64,000 nt of DNA from a virus, in IMG/VR virus record IMGVR_UViG_3300027782_003601, positions 1 through 64,000 of that record; one strand, given 5' to 3'. The notes under the pieces were generated by a model. It did not search any database. It had not been told where the DNA came from and was given only the letters and a program-made list of their open reading frames with translations. Below are positions 30,121 to 39,054 of this stretch, one piece after another (positions within the stretch are counted from its first letter, which is position 1; each line of letters begins with the position of its first letter). The translations under genes and the position numbers were made by a program.

Positions 30121-30432
30121 ATGACAAAATCAAAAGAGTTTTCCGCCCGTTATTCTTCTTCTTCAAATTTAGAAGCCGCTTCTGAGTTCATCAACATTCC
30201 TGCTAATAAGGGACGAGTTTTAAAGGCCGGTGTGCCTGTGATTGTTCTTGGTGAGTTTCGGTTTCCTTTCAGAAACAAAGTTCAGAGACAAGAGATTAGA
30301 GAGTTCAGCAAGTTATTAACCACAGAACTTATCAACATTAAAGAAATCATTAGTTTCTCTCCAAAGGTTGCGGAAGCTAAATTGAAAGAGAGTTACGGAT
30401 TTTCAAACAACATCATCAAATCATTAGTTTAA
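30121..30432 (+). CDS. Hypothetical early protein
   Basis: 103 aa. Ser-rich N-terminus, then a basic segment (FPFRNKVQRQEIREFSKLL) and a helical end. Has the ACCCCCTTT leader. Unknown. Confidence 0.6.
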   Translation: MTKSKEFSARYSSSSNLEAASEFINIPANKGRVLKAGVPVIVLGEFRFPFRNKVQRQEIREFSKLLTTELINIKEIISFSPKVAEAKLKESYGFSNNIIKSLV

Positions 30433-30437
30433 TCATT

Positions 30438-30737
30438 ATGGCAAATCAGAAATCAGAGTTCCCACGTGGATACAAAGTTGAAGAAATCAACAAAACATTA
30501 AATATTGGAGGTGAGGTAGTTCCATCAATTTTATTTCAGGTCACTTCTAAAAAAAATCCAACACCTAAGATATTTATTAACAAAGAAGCAGTTCATAAAT
30601 ACATTAATGAATTGGAACGGATAAAATTAGAAGCAAAAGCATTAAACTTGAGTGGATACCAACACGTTAGTGGTGTAGTTCAGAAACATAACGAATTAAT
30701 AGCAGTTGCTGAGTTAGAAGAAATTTCAGGAATTTAA
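30438..30737 (+). CDS. Hypothetical protein
   Basis: 99 aa, alpha-beta, with VEEINKTLNIGGEVVPSILFQV and a Lys/Glu-rich helix. Five nt after its predecessor. Unknown. Confidence 0.6.
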   Translation: MANQKSEFPRGYKVEEINKTLNIGGEVVPSILFQVTSKKNPTPKIFINKEAVHKYINELERIKLEAKALNLSGYQHVSGVVQKHNELIAVAELEEISGI

Positions 30738-30748
30738 AATAAATTATT

Positions 30749-31567
30749 ATGATAAGATTAAAAGATTTATTGAAAGAAGGAGAAAGTAAAAATCCACTAA
30801 TCAGCCGTTTATTGATGGAGTTGAAACCTTTAATAGCTGACATTATTGAAAATAAAAAACAAAGCTATAAAAAAGAAGATAAAGAATTTACTAAATATGA
30901 TGAACATTACACCGAAATCGTATTAAAATATGATATGGTTAAAGCTTTGGAAAAATACACACAACCTACTGATAAAATGAGTGAGGTTAGGGTAAGAAAT
31001 TCATCCAAAGGTTCATTTCAAATCAGTTGTATAATTGAAAGGGATGGTACTAGCTATCCATTTAACACCGAAGTTATTTACGCAGGTGGATATAATATTC
31101 AGAAGTTACACTTTCGTTATTTAACTAAAACATACTTACCATATACGGGTCAAGATGCCGAAACTCAAAAGTTAAAAGGTGAATTGAATAAATTATCAAA
31201 AGGTGAGAGATTAAAAGCGGATATTGAAATGTATCAAAAAAATGTTGATTACTATCAAAAGTTGGTGGATGACAACTCCAAATTAAGTGATAAAGAAATC
31301 ATCAAAATAGTTAGTGCAGATGGGTATGGGACAACTCCTAAAGGTGGTTGGTTTGCTTCTCAATTAAAACCTTTGAAATGGGATGAATTAAGCGATGAAC
31401 AAAAGGAACGATTTGGTAGTAAAGCAGCAATGGAAAAAGATAATAAAGAACAAGCCGAATATGCTATTGCTTGGTGGAAAAAAAGAAACATAGAATGGCA
31501 TAAGGAATCTATAAAAAATGCCAAATTAGAAAAGGCAAGGGTTCAAAAAAAATTAGATAATTTGTAA
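30749..31567 (+). CDS. Putative internal capsid protein (leader MIRLKDLLKE)
   Basis: 272 aa. The leader matches the cluster at 7.8-11 kb, 18 kb away, and supports a genome-wide packaged set. Mid-region strand-rich, C-terminal third a long coil rich in Lys/Glu (about 190-272). No catalytic motif. Confidence 0.7.
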   Translation: MIRLKDLLKEGESKNPLISRLLMELKPLIADIIENKKQSYKKEDKEFTKYDEHYTEIVLKYDMVKALEKYTQPTDKMSEVRVRNSSKGSFQISCIIERDGTSYPFNTEVIYAGGYNIQKLHFRYLTKTYLPYTGQDAETQKLKGELNKLSKGERLKADIEMYQKNVDYYQKLVDDNSKLSDKEIIKIVSADGYGTTPKGGWFASQLKPLKWDELSDEQKERFGSKAAMEKDNKEQAEYAIAWWKKRNIEWHKESIKNAKLEKARVQKKLDNL

Positions 31568-31585
31568 AAATATTTTACAAAAAGC

Positions 31586-31615
31586 TTGACTTGTATTGAT
31601 ATTTTTTGTATATTG
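31586..31615 (+). promoter_or_regulatory. Promoter (TTGAC / TATATTG)
   Basis: TTGAC 31586, TATATTG 31609, then the GAGAGTGAGAG leader. Confidence 0.7.
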
Positions 31616-31665
31616 TAAGGTAATTGAGAGTGAGAGTTAAAATCTAAAATCTAAATATAAAAGTT

Positions 31666-32244
31666 ATGAAAAAGACAATTAAATTCAACTATTTGGGTAT
31701 CCGTTTTGAGTTACCTGAAACCTGTTTAAGAACTAAAAATTACTCAGGAGTTACGTTACTTAATCCAGTTATCACTATAGGACGTAAAGAAGTTCCTTTG
31801 ATGTTCAAACAATGGATGAAGGTTAAATATCCTAATATGTTGGTGTGGGGTAAATCATCCACTTTCGCTAACGGTTCTTCATCCGATTTGTATGCGTGTT
31901 ACGCAGATGGTTCAGAGTTAGCATATGGTACTGAAGATTATAGAGAAATCTCTTCGTTCTGTAATATGTTCAAAGGAGGTCATTATGATGGTATGCATGA
32001 TTTGTATGAGTACGCGGAGAATGGTAAGACCGATAATGGTACTGAGTTAGAGTTCAATTCTAAGTATGTTTCATTCAACGGAAAAGCACCTTTCGGTACT
32101 TGGCCAGAGGCATTACGTTCCTTAAAGGGTATGTTAGCGGGTGAGTATGTGTGGGGAGTGTTGACTGTTGAGAAAGCAATAGAGAAGTTAAAAGGTTACT
32201 CTTATACAGAGGCAACTATTGAGAAAGCATTACAATATATCTAA
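31666..32244 (+). CDS. Hypothetical protein
   Basis: 192 aa. Strand-rich N-terminal half (IKFNYLGIRFELPE), acidic Tyr-rich middle (YDGMHDLYEYAENG) and a helical end (TVEKAIEKLKGYSYTEATIEKAL). Unknown. Confidence 0.6.
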   Translation: MKKTIKFNYLGIRFELPETCLRTKNYSGVTLLNPVITIGRKEVPLMFKQWMKVKYPNMLVWGKSSTFANGSSSDLYACYADGSELAYGTEDYREISSFCNMFKGGHYDGMHDLYEYAENGKTDNGTELEFNSKYVSFNGKAPFGTWPEALRSLKGMLAGEYVWGVLTVEKAIEKLKGYSYTEATIEKALQYI

Positions 32245-32255
32245 ACAATAAAATT

Positions 32256-32381
32256 ATGATAGCAAGAGAATTCGGAGTAATGGATTATGTAGTAGGTATT
32301 TTTCACCTAACAGTTTTAGTTGGGTTATTTTTGATTGGATTAGCTATGATTTACAGAGGCATTAAAAATCAGAAAATATGA
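32256..32381 (+). CDS. Small single-pass membrane protein
   Basis: 41 aa: MDYVVGIFHLTVLVGLFLIGLAMIY in the middle, short basic tail. Overlaps the SWIM gene start by ATGA. Unknown. Confidence 0.5.
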   Translation: MIAREFGVMDYVVGIFHLTVLVGLFLIGLAMIYRGIKNQKI

Positions 32382-32560
32382 AATGGTTTTATAGTGAGAT
32401 GGGTAGTAAAAACAAAAAGACAGGTACTTACAAATACTATAAAGTATCAGTTGAAGATTGGAAAATTGTAGGGTGTAACTGCGAAGCAAGAGATTTTCGC
32501 AGATATACACCTTGCAAACATATGATTTCAATACATAACAAATTAGGACACAGTTTATAA
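32378..32560 (+). CDS. SWIM zinc-finger small protein
   Basis: 60 aa. GCNCEARDFRRYTPCKHM gives the CxCx(n)CxH SWIM zinc-binding pattern near residues 35-51. SWIM domains bind DNA or proteins. Too small to carry another domain. Confidence 0.7.
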   Translation: MKWFYSEMGSKNKKTGTYKYYKVSVEDWKIVGCNCEARDFRRYTPCKHMISIHNKLGHSL

Positions 32561-32568
32561 ATAATAAT

Positions 32569-32904
32569 ATGGTAATATACAATCCAGATGCAGAATTGAC
32601 CGAAACTGAGTTAAATGCATTAGATGAAAAAGATTTTTTTCAATATTTAGATTCAAAGGCAAAGTATTTAAAACAGTTTACTCGTCCATTGGATACTTAT
32701 CATGCTAAAACGTTTGCAGCACTTGCCAATGGTGGAAATCTATCAACGGAAGAACTACAAACTGCAAAGGAAATTGGTAGAATTGGCGATGAAGCCAAAC
32801 ATAACGCAATTGCGGAAGCAACTGAAAAATTAGGTGGAGACCCTAAATATAAAGATGAAGGAATTAAAAATGTAAAGACCCACCGTTCGCAGTGGTTTGA
32901 TTAA
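32569..32904 (+). CDS. Hypothetical helical protein
   Basis: 111 aa, helical throughout; acidic start (PDAELTETELNALDEKDFF) and Lys-rich end. Unknown. Confidence 0.6.
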   Translation: MVIYNPDAELTETELNALDEKDFFQYLDSKAKYLKQFTRPLDTYHAKTFAALANGGNLSTEELQTAKEIGRIGDEAKHNAIAEATEKLGGDPKYKDEGIKNVKTHRSQWFD

Positions 32905-32916
32905 AACAAAACAATT

Positions 32917-33396
32917 ATGGCATATAAGAATCAACCAAGTAAAGTAAGTGCAACCCAATGGGGTAAGACTGTGACAATAGAAGTAGACCATTCAGATACA
33001 GATTTATTAGAGTTAATAGATATGTTCAAAGCTTTAGCAGTTGGACTAGACTATAGTGAAAGTAGTTGGAGAAGTGTAATCAAAGAGTTAGGATTAATGT
33101 ATGAGGAGGAAGATACCAATGATTTGAAAGAAAAATTAAATGAGTGGAAAGAAGATGATAATTTCGTAGCTGATTTTCCACCACATAAATCATATGAATA
33201 TAAAATGAGTCCAATTGATAGTTATGTTAGAGGATTGCATGAAGAACAAATTGATGCAGCATTAAGAGAACATAACAAAGATGAAGAATCTATAGAAGAA
33301 TATAATATAGATGAATATGTAGAAGGTACTACCGAAGATAATTATGACGAAGGTGGGAGGCCGATTGAGAAGGACAATTATAAATCAAAAGAATAA
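32917..33396 (+). CDS. Hypothetical acidic protein
   Basis: 159 aa. Strands at the start (VTIEVDHSDTDLLELID), then a strongly acidic C-terminal half (about 105-150, DEESIEEYNIDEYVEG). Such tails may mimic DNA. Unknown. Confidence 0.6.
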   Translation: MAYKNQPSKVSATQWGKTVTIEVDHSDTDLLELIDMFKALAVGLDYSESSWRSVIKELGLMYEEEDTNDLKEKLNEWKEDDNFVADFPPHKSYEYKMSPIDSYVRGLHEEQIDAALREHNKDEESIEEYNIDEYVEGTTEDNYDEGGRPIEKDNYKSKE

Positions 33397-33399
33397 TAG

Positions 33400-33645
33400 A
33401 TGGTAATTCTAATTGATACTAACGAATTAACGGAGGAGTTTGTAGAAAGTTGGAAAATGGAGTTCATTAGAGACCTACATATAGATTATGCAACCAATTG
33501 TATTCATGCTTGGTTTGAAGGTAAGGAAGTGATATTATACCGATTTAAAGAATATGGTTGGATAAATGATAATAGGCAAAACACCTATGATATATCAGTA
33601 GGTAAAGCAGGTATTACTATTAAAATAACAAAAAATGAGTTATAA
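33400..33645 (+). CDS. Hypothetical small protein
   Basis: 81 aa, alpha-beta, with strands VILIDTNE and VILYRFKEYGW, ends in a strand. Overlaps the next gene by 11 nt. Unknown. Confidence 0.55.
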   Translation: MVILIDTNELTEEFVESWKMEFIRDLHIDYATNCIHAWFEGKEVILYRFKEYGWINDNRQNTYDISVGKAGITIKITKNEL

Positions 33646-34126
33646 TCGTTACAGATGGTTTACAAAAGGTAGACCCAATAAACCTTTAAAGGAAGATGCT
33701 CCTTTACTATTAAAAATACGAAATGGTGACTTTGCTTATTCTTATATGTTTGGTGAAGCTAGGGATGTTAAAGAAAGTGCCAAGAAAGCTAGTGAGATGG
33801 CTTATAAAAATTATGGGGGCACGAATCTCAAAAATCGTAATGAGGTTGCTATGGAAGCGGGTAGAATGAAACGAATAAAGGCAATCAAATTAGAATTAGA
33901 AGCATTTGCCAATGAGAATAGAATCCTATGGAAATTGCAAGGAGATTTAAAAAAAGAATTTGGTAAAGACCTATGGGATAAAGCAATGGAACTTAAAAGA
34001 GGTTTCAAAACTATAGAGGATTTATATTGGTGGTATAAAAAAAGAGTTAAAGAAGTAACTACCAAATCCGAAATGGATATTCAGTTAAAAAGAGCAAACA
34101 CAAAAGGACTACAGCATTTAATATAA
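33635..34126 (+). CDS. Basic helical hypothetical protein
   Basis: 163 aa, Lys/Arg-rich. Helices KESAKKASEMAYKNYG and RMKRIKAIKLELEAFANE. The C-terminal DLYWWYKKRVKEV is aromatic and basic, suggesting nucleic-acid contact. Overlaps the next gene at one base. Confidence 0.6.
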   Translation: MSYNRYRWFTKGRPNKPLKEDAPLLLKIRNGDFAYSYMFGEARDVKESAKKASEMAYKNYGGTNLKNRNEVAMEAGRMKRIKAIKLELEAFANENRILWKLQGDLKKEFGKDLWDKAMELKRGFKTIEDLYWWYKKRVKEVTTKSEMDIQLKRANTKGLQHLI

Positions 34127-34494
34127 TGAAAGAAGAACCAATTTTACTACACATTGATTTGGGAAACCAATCTTTATCAAATTGGTTACGTGAAAACAAA
34201 TACATTATATTTTCAGAGCTGGTTAGATATTCCGAAAAATTAATTAAATTGGGTTTAGAATCTATTCAAGCAATAATGGTTTCTAATTTATCAGACAATG
34301 TTGTTTTTATTATTCAAAGAAAAGATTTACAAATTACATTAGATAAAGCAATGGATTATTTTCTTTCTATGGAAGAATATGAAAAATGTGCTGAAATTCG
34401 TAATTTGTATATACTTATTGAAAACTTGAAAAATGAAACAGAGAATATTGAAATTAGTAAGCCAAATAAAAGACAATCTAAAAGAAGTAGATAA
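34126..34494 (+). CDS. Hypothetical protein with UVR-motif-like C-terminus
   Basis: 122 aa. Near residues 85-105, LDKAMDYFLSMEEYEKCAEIR resembles the UVR motif of UvrB/UvrC, a helix pair used for protein contact. Basic tail (NKRQSKRSR). No nuclease domain, so at most an adaptor. Confidence 0.55.
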   Translation: MKEEPILLHIDLGNQSLSNWLRENKYIIFSELVRYSEKLIKLGLESIQAIMVSNLSDNVVFIIQRKDLQITLDKAMDYFLSMEEYEKCAEIRNLYILIENLKNETENIEISKPNKRQSKRSR

Positions 34495-34618
34495 TGATGG
34501 TGTTTATCACCCATTGTTGGATGATGTTTACGATTCGTTGGAACTTATAGAAACGGAAATTTACGATGATGATGATTTGGCATTAGACCCATTCGCATCT
34601 TTAGATGATGATTATTGA
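34433..34618 (+). CDS. Small acidic protein
   Basis: 61 aa; overlaps its predecessor by 62 nt in another frame. Helical start and very acidic end (IYDDDDLALDPFASLDDDY). The long overlap makes the exact start uncertain. Confidence 0.5.
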   Translation: MKQRILKLVSQIKDNLKEVDNDGVYHPLLDDVYDSLELIETEIYDDDDLALDPFASLDDDY

Positions 34619-34836
34619 TGAGAAATTTACAGTTAATTAATGTTGCAGACGAACTTTATGAAGTTGTTAGGAGATTTCCATACACAAAATTCAAAGTTCA
34701 ATTGGATGGTGAAAATACTGAAATATTAAAATCACATTATGGTGTTGATAAGATATTGAGACATCACCCAACACAGGAGTATTTCTTTGTAAATCTAATA
34801 GAAGATGCAAAGGTAGAATATTATGAATCAAACTAA
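34615..34836 (+). CDS. Hypothetical small protein
   Basis: 73 aa. Alpha-beta, HHPTQEYFFVNLIED near the end. ATGA overlap with the acidic protein. Unknown. Confidence 0.55.
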   Translation: MMRNLQLINVADELYEVVRRFPYTKFKVQLDGENTEILKSHYGVDKILRHHPTQEYFFVNLIEDAKVEYYESN

Positions 34837-34847
34837 ATCAAATATAA

Positions 34848-34952
34848 ATGGCACTTACTAAAAAGGAACAAAAAAAAGAGCATTACAAACAGATTGTAAA
34901 AAAAACTATCAAAGAACAACAGAAAGTTGGAATTTACAAAAAGAAATCATAG
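34848..34952 (+). CDS. Very small basic protein
   Basis: 34 aa, almost all Lys, Gln, Glu and Thr (TKKEQKKEHYKQIVKKTIKE). Followed directly by a terminator, so it looks like the last gene of its operon. Confidence 0.4.
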   Translation: MALTKKEQKKEHYKQIVKKTIKEQQKVGIYKKKS

Positions 34953-34953
34953 T

Positions 34954-34985
34954 AAAAGGGAAACGGAAAAGTTTCCCTTTTTTTA
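34954..34985 (+). terminator. Strong rho-independent terminator
   Basis: AAAAGGGAAAC (34954-34964) and GTTTCCCTTTT (34971-) flank a GGAAAA loop, followed by more T residues. Confidence 0.85.
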
Positions 34986-34986
34986 T

Positions 34987-35017
34987 TTGGATATGTGGAA
35001 AATATTTTGTATATTTG
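34987..35017 (+). promoter_or_regulatory. Bacteroidota-type promoter (TTGG / TATATTTG)
   Basis: TTGG 34987, TATATTTG 35010-35017. Drives the gene at 35041. Confidence 0.75.
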
Positions 35018-35040
35018 TGAAACATTTAAAATTTAAAACT

Positions 35041-35430
35041 ATGGATACGAACATAAAATTAAAAATTACATTAGGTACAATACTAATAGTTGGAATAATG
35101 GGTATGGTTTATGGATTGAGTATTAAGGATGAAGATAAACCAATCGTTGCAATGGGTAGACAAAACTATGAGATTCAAACTCATACAATAGATTCATTGG
35201 CTAGAGTAGTTGATAGTTTACAAATAGAGATAGTTTCATTAGAAGATGGTTTTGATTATAAGGAACACCGTTATGATGATGTTATATTTCAATATGAATT
35301 GGGTTTATCTTATCTTAAAGATTACCATCAAAACGCATATAGAGATTTTCATAGATTCCTTGCTCATAAAGAAAGATATTCAAAGAAAGACGAAAGAGAA
35401 AATAATAAACTATTAAGTATTAAAGAATAG
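35041..35430 (+). CDS. Membrane-anchored hypothetical protein
   Basis: 129 aa from ATG 35041; earlier in-frame starts lie in the terminator and promoter. N-terminal transmembrane helix (ITLGTILIVGIMGMVYGL), then a predicted coil (TIDSLARVVDSLQIEIVSLE) and a charged helical tail. Unknown. Confidence 0.65.
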   Translation: MDTNIKLKITLGTILIVGIMGMVYGLSIKDEDKPIVAMGRQNYEIQTHTIDSLARVVDSLQIEIVSLEDGFDYKEHRYDDVIFQYELGLSYLKDYHQNAYRDFHRFLAHKERYSKKDERENNKLLSIKE

Positions 35431-35432
35431 TT

Positions 35433-35816
35433 ATGAAACCAATCCACAAATTTAACGGAGGTAGAGGAGCAACCCTATGTAATGAATGTAGTAAAATCAT
35501 TACCGAAGGTATGACAGATGATTTGTATTGTGAAGAGCATGGTGGGAGAAAGATGCATAAATACACTCTTATCAGAGAAAGAGATGGTTTAACTATTGAT
35601 GCAAACAAAATAGCATGGATAGAGTTTAGTGCTAATGGTGTGGGTAAAGCAATGCATGAAGACCCTGCAATAGATAGGAGTTTGATGTTAGAACCAAGCA
35701 TTAGTTATAAATGGATGACAACTACCATAACTGAAATTGTAGAGCAAAAAGAAGGATATATAAAATTTAAGACATTAAATAGTATTTACGAATTAAAATA
35801 TGAACACAATAGATAA
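35433..35816 (+). CDS. Zinc-finger-like hypothetical protein
   Basis: 127 aa. CNECSKIITEG followed by YCEEHGG makes a CxxC...CxxH zinc site in the first 40 residues. The C-terminal part is beta-rich (KIAWIEFSANGVG, GYIKFKTLNSIYELKY). Overlaps thymidylate synthase by 17 nt. Confidence 0.6.
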   Translation: MKPIHKFNGGRGATLCNECSKIITEGMTDDLYCEEHGGRKMHKYTLIRERDGLTIDANKIAWIEFSANGVGKAMHEDPAIDRSLMLEPSISYKWMTTTITEIVEQKEGYIKFKTLNSIYELKYEHNR

Positions 35817-36885
35817 AAAGTATCAACAATTACTTAGTGATATTATTGAATTTGGTGTAGAAAAACAGGATAGAACCGGAACAGGTACTATATCAGAGTT
35901 TGGGCATCAGATAAGACATAAGATGAGTGAGGGGTTTCCATTACTCACTACAAAGAAGATGCATTGGAAATCAATCGTTACAGAACTCCTATGGTTTCTA
36001 CGTGGAGATACTAACATCAAATTCCTATTGGATTACGATTGCCACATTTGGGATGGTGATGCTTATAAGAACTATCTAAATCATACGCAAGATGAAGCAT
36101 CTTATACAAAAGAACAATTTATCAATTTAATTAAAACAGATAAAGATTGGGCAAATGTATGGGGTGATTTAGGACCAATCTATGGTAAGCAGTGGAGACA
36201 GTGGCAAGGGTGGATGGATATGAATGGTAATGAGAAAGGTTCATTGTGGTATGACCAAATACTACGATTGGTACATGACTTAAAAACCAATGCAGATAGT
36301 AGAAGATTAATGGTATCTGCTTGGAATGTAGCAGAGTTAGACCAAATGGTTTTACCACCTTGCCACTATGGATTTCAAGTTTATACAAGAGAGTTAAGTG
36401 AACAAGAACGGATGGATTCATATAACAAATCAAATTGGAACAAAGATATATTCCCAAGTGATGTGAGTGGATGGAATAGACTACTTGATACTTATAATAT
36501 CCCAACACGTGCAATCTCTTTAATGTGGAATCAACGTAGTTGTGATACATTTTTGGGATTACCTTTTAACATAGCATCTTATGCATTACTATTAGAGATT
36601 ATTGCGAAAGAAGTAAATATGGTGCCGGAAGATTTGATTGGTAATTTGGGAGATGTGCATTTATATAAAAACCACATTGAACAAGCCAAAGAGCAGATTG
36701 AAAGAGAACCATATAGTTTACCAACAATTCAAATCACCGAAAGAAATTGGTATCAGCACGAAAAAGTAAAAGAACAATTAGGACCAAAAACATTTAGAGA
36801 TATAATACTATCTTACAGACCAGATTGTTTTGAACTAATAGGTTATGAATCACATCCAAAAATTAAAGCACCTTTATCAAATTAA
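35800..36885 (+). CDS. thyA: Thymidylate synthase
   Basis: 361 aa. ThyA signature PPCHYGFQVY with the catalytic Cys near 190; RSCDTFLGLPFNIASYALL binds folate; LGDVHLYKNH and the RPDCFELIGYESHPKIKAP end are canonical. Longer than the 264-residue E. coli enzyme, with insertions around 90-110 and before and after the active site. Converts dUMP to dTMP for phage DNA synthesis. ATG lies inside the previous gene's tail, so translation is coupled. Confidence 0.95.
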   Translation: MNTIDKKYQQLLSDIIEFGVEKQDRTGTGTISEFGHQIRHKMSEGFPLLTTKKMHWKSIVTELLWFLRGDTNIKFLLDYDCHIWDGDAYKNYLNHTQDEASYTKEQFINLIKTDKDWANVWGDLGPIYGKQWRQWQGWMDMNGNEKGSLWYDQILRLVHDLKTNADSRRLMVSAWNVAELDQMVLPPCHYGFQVYTRELSEQERMDSYNKSNWNKDIFPSDVSGWNRLLDTYNIPTRAISLMWNQRSCDTFLGLPFNIASYALLLEIIAKEVNMVPEDLIGNLGDVHLYKNHIEQAKEQIEREPYSLPTIQITERNWYQHEKVKEQLGPKTFRDIILSYRPDCFELIGYESHPKIKAPLSN

Positions 36886-36886
36886 T

Positions 36887-36970
36887 ATGAACGAAATAAA
36901 AACACCATTAAAATTATTTATAGTCGGATTCGCTTTATGCTTTTTGGTATTGAAGTGCGCAACTATGTAA
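36887..36970 (+). CDS. Very small membrane peptide
   Basis: 27 aa, one hydrophobic helix (LKLFIVGFALCFLVLK). Starts two nt after the thymidylate synthase stop. Weak evidence beyond placement. Confidence 0.35.
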   Translation: MNEIKTPLKLFIVGFALCFLVLKCATM

Positions 36971-36986
36971 TGTAAACAAAATTAAA

Positions 36987-37610
36987 ATGAGAAAACTAAT
37001 AACTTTATTACTTATGCTATCGGGAGTGTTAGCATATGGCCAGAACCTGACATTCAAATCTTATAAGAATGGACAAATAATCGCAACTAAAACTATTCCA
37101 TATCCTACAAAAGTTGTAACAAAAGTAGTTTATAAGTATGTACCTTTTGCAAAAATTAAGAAAGTAAATGTACCTGTCCCAAAGATAGAATATAAATTGG
37201 TTGAAGTTCCAACAAAACCAACGGCATTGGATACGGTATCAATCTTACAACAATACTATCCAAAGAATGAATTCAAAGATGTATTGGTATTACCAGATGG
37301 ACAAGGTAGAATATCTATTACAGATAGTATTTCACACAATCGTTTGGCAAGTAGAAAGTGGTTGGCGGATATTAATCCAAAAGTAGTTAGAGAGACAGTT
37401 GAAGTACCCTCTCCACCCATTAGAGAATATTACATAGGACCAGAAGGTAGTACAAACTTTAGTTCGGTAAATAATTGGTATAGTTTATCTTTATTAGTTA
37501 AAAACAAATCAAATCATATAATCAGATTTAGTGGTGGTATTAATATGAGAGATGGTATTGATGGACCAAAACCATATTTTGCAGCAGGATTTTACTTTAA
37601 GTTTAAATAA
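36987..37610 (+). CDS. Secreted hypothetical protein
   Basis: 207 aa. Signal peptide MRKLITLLLMLSGVLAYG. Mature part has a Val/Lys/Pro-rich extended region (about 35-80, VVTKVVYKYVPF) and a strand-rich end (IRFSGGINMRDG, YFAAGFYFKFK). Resembles periplasmic structural or surface proteins of Bacteroidota. Function unknown. Confidence 0.65.
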   Translation: MRKLITLLLMLSGVLAYGQNLTFKSYKNGQIIATKTIPYPTKVVTKVVYKYVPFAKIKKVNVPVPKIEYKLVEVPTKPTALDTVSILQQYYPKNEFKDVLVLPDGQGRISITDSISHNRLASRKWLADINPKVVRETVEVPSPPIREYYIGPEGSTNFSSVNNWYSLSLLVKNKSNHIIRFSGGINMRDGIDGPKPYFAAGFYFKFK

Positions 37611-37892
37611 ATGAAAAAAATAGTAGTATTACTAATGTTATTGGGAGTAATGACATCAGCAGAAGCAAGACCAAATAGGTATCGTATTATGATTAAACAA
37701 ATTGAGGGAGTATTATATTATATTCCACAAGAAAGAAAAAAAATTGAAGGATTGCCAATTCCACAATGGGTAGATATTTCCAATCAACCACTAAAAAGTG
37801 AAAATGAGGCAAGGAACTATGTGAGAGAAGCACAAATTATTGAAAGTCAAATTAGACAATCAAACATCATTCAATATATTAACGTAAAATGA
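37611..37892 (+). CDS. Secreted small protein
   Basis: 93 aa. Signal peptide MKKIVVLLMLLGVMTSAEA. Mature domain with a SPOR-like pattern, ending SENEARNYVREAQIIES. Starts right after the preceding stop. Confidence 0.6.
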   Translation: MKKIVVLLMLLGVMTSAEARPNRYRIMIKQIEGVLYYIPQERKKIEGLPIPQWVDISNQPLKSENEARNYVREAQIIESQIRQSNIIQYINVK

Positions 37893-38083
37893 AATATATA
37901 AAAAGCATATTACTAATTGCAATCGGAGTATTGTTATTAGATTCGTGTATAGTAATCACCGGAAGACCACCAATTGGTAGAAGAGGTTTTTTTTTACATC
38001 CGCAAAGAGGATATAGAAAATTACCAAACTATCACCCAAATCCTCGTCAATTTTATAATCCAATACCACCTAATAAAAGATAA
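37889..38083 (+). CDS. Small lipoprotein
   Basis: 64 aa with lipobox LLDSC, Cys at 20. Mature part is Pro/Arg/Gly-rich (RPPIGRRGF, NYHPNPRQFYN). Four-nt overlap with the gene before. Third exported protein in a row. Confidence 0.65.
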   Translation: MKYIKSILLIAIGVLLLDSCIVITGRPPIGRRGFFLHPQRGYRKLPNYHPNPRQFYNPIPPNKR

Positions 38084-38088
38084 TTAAA

Positions 38089-38250
38089 ATGATTAAGTTT
38101 AAAAACACAGATTACCGATTGTTGGTACTACCTGAATTTGAACTTTGGTATGTAAAGGATTTTTTTATAAATGAGAAACAGACCAGACCATGTTTAGGAT
38201 TCAATGTTGGTTGGTTATTTTGGGAATTATATGTAATGATTAAATTATAA
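38089..38250 (+). CDS. Small hypothetical protein
   Basis: 53 aa, aromatic-rich (LPEFELWYVKDFF, GWLFWELYVMIKL). Five nt after the lipoprotein. Unknown. Confidence 0.45.
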   Translation: MIKFKNTDYRLLVLPEFELWYVKDFFINEKQTRPCLGFNVGWLFWELYVMIKL

Positions 38251-38257
38251 AAATAAT

Positions 38258-38288
38258 TTGGAATTGTGGGAATAATTTTGTATATTAG
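38258..38288 (+). promoter_or_regulatory. Promoter (TTGG / TATATTAG)
   Basis: TTGG 38258, TATATTAG 38281. Drives the salvage genes. Confidence 0.65.
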
Positions 38289-38321
38289 ACTTACAATTAA
38301 TTAAAATCTAAAAATAAAGTT

Positions 38322-38558
38322 ATGGAAAAGACATTAAGAGTTAAGTATAGTGATTTTCAAACAAAATTATCATTTAATGAGTGGGCAAAGTTATTGCAAG
38401 TATCAACATTGGCAGAATACGAATTTGAACCTTATTATAAAAAGTTGGATAGTTATAATGAGGAAGAAAAACGTAAAATGATTAGTTCAGTATACAAAAT
38501 GGAAACACCAAAAAAATCTTTATCATCACAAAAACAAACTCACAAATATGCCGTATAA
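38322..38558 (+). CDS. Small hypothetical protein upstream of the salvage genes
   Basis: 78 aa, charged and helical (LSFNEWAKLLQVSTLAEY, NEEEKRKMISSVYKM). Overlaps APRT by 11 nt. Unknown. Confidence 0.55.
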   Translation: MEKTLRVKYSDFQTKLSFNEWAKLLQVSTLAEYEFEPYYKKLDSYNEEEKRKMISSVYKMETPKKSLSSQKQTHKYAV

Positions 38559-39054
38559 ACAACACATTATAGATGTGCCTAATTGGCCAGCAGAAGGTGT
38601 TCTATTTAAAGACATCACCCCATTACTTGCAGAACCGGCAGCATTCAACTTTGCTTTAGATGATTTATCAATTATGGTTGAAGAATTGCAATTCAATTGT
38701 ATTGCAGGTATTGAAAGTAGAGGTTTCATCTTTGGTGCAGGATTATCCGCTCTGAATGGATGTGGGTTCATTCCTGTCCGTAAAGAAGGTAAATTACCAC
38801 CACCAATTGAATACATAGATTCCACTAAAGAATATGGTAATGAGGTATTGGAGGTAAAAGCAGGAACTGGTGATGTTTTGATTGTAGATGATGTATTGGC
38901 AACTGGCGGAACTTTAAGAGCAACCGAACAATTACTAACTGAAGCAGGTTACAATGTAGTAGGAGCAATTGTATTGATTGAACTAACCTATTTGCATGAT
39001 GAAATCTTAATTGGTGGGCAACCTGTATTATCTTTAATTAAATACGATGAGTAA
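38548..39054 (+). CDS. apt: Adenine phosphoribosyltransferase
   Basis: 168 aa. PRPP-binding motif VLIVDDVLATGGT near 110-122; FKDITPLLAEP and GIESRGFIFGAGLS are APRT features; RKEGKLPPP lies over the active site. Makes AMP from adenine and PRPP. Placed one gene before a nucleosidase that can supply adenine. Overlaps that gene by 8 nt. Confidence 0.92.
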   Translation: MPYKQHIIDVPNWPAEGVLFKDITPLLAEPAAFNFALDDLSIMVEELQFNCIAGIESRGFIFGAGLSALNGCGFIPVRKEGKLPPPIEYIDSTKEYGNEVLEVKAGTGDVLIVDDVLATGGTLRATEQLLTEAGYNVVGAIVLIELTYLHDEILIGGQPVLSLIKYDE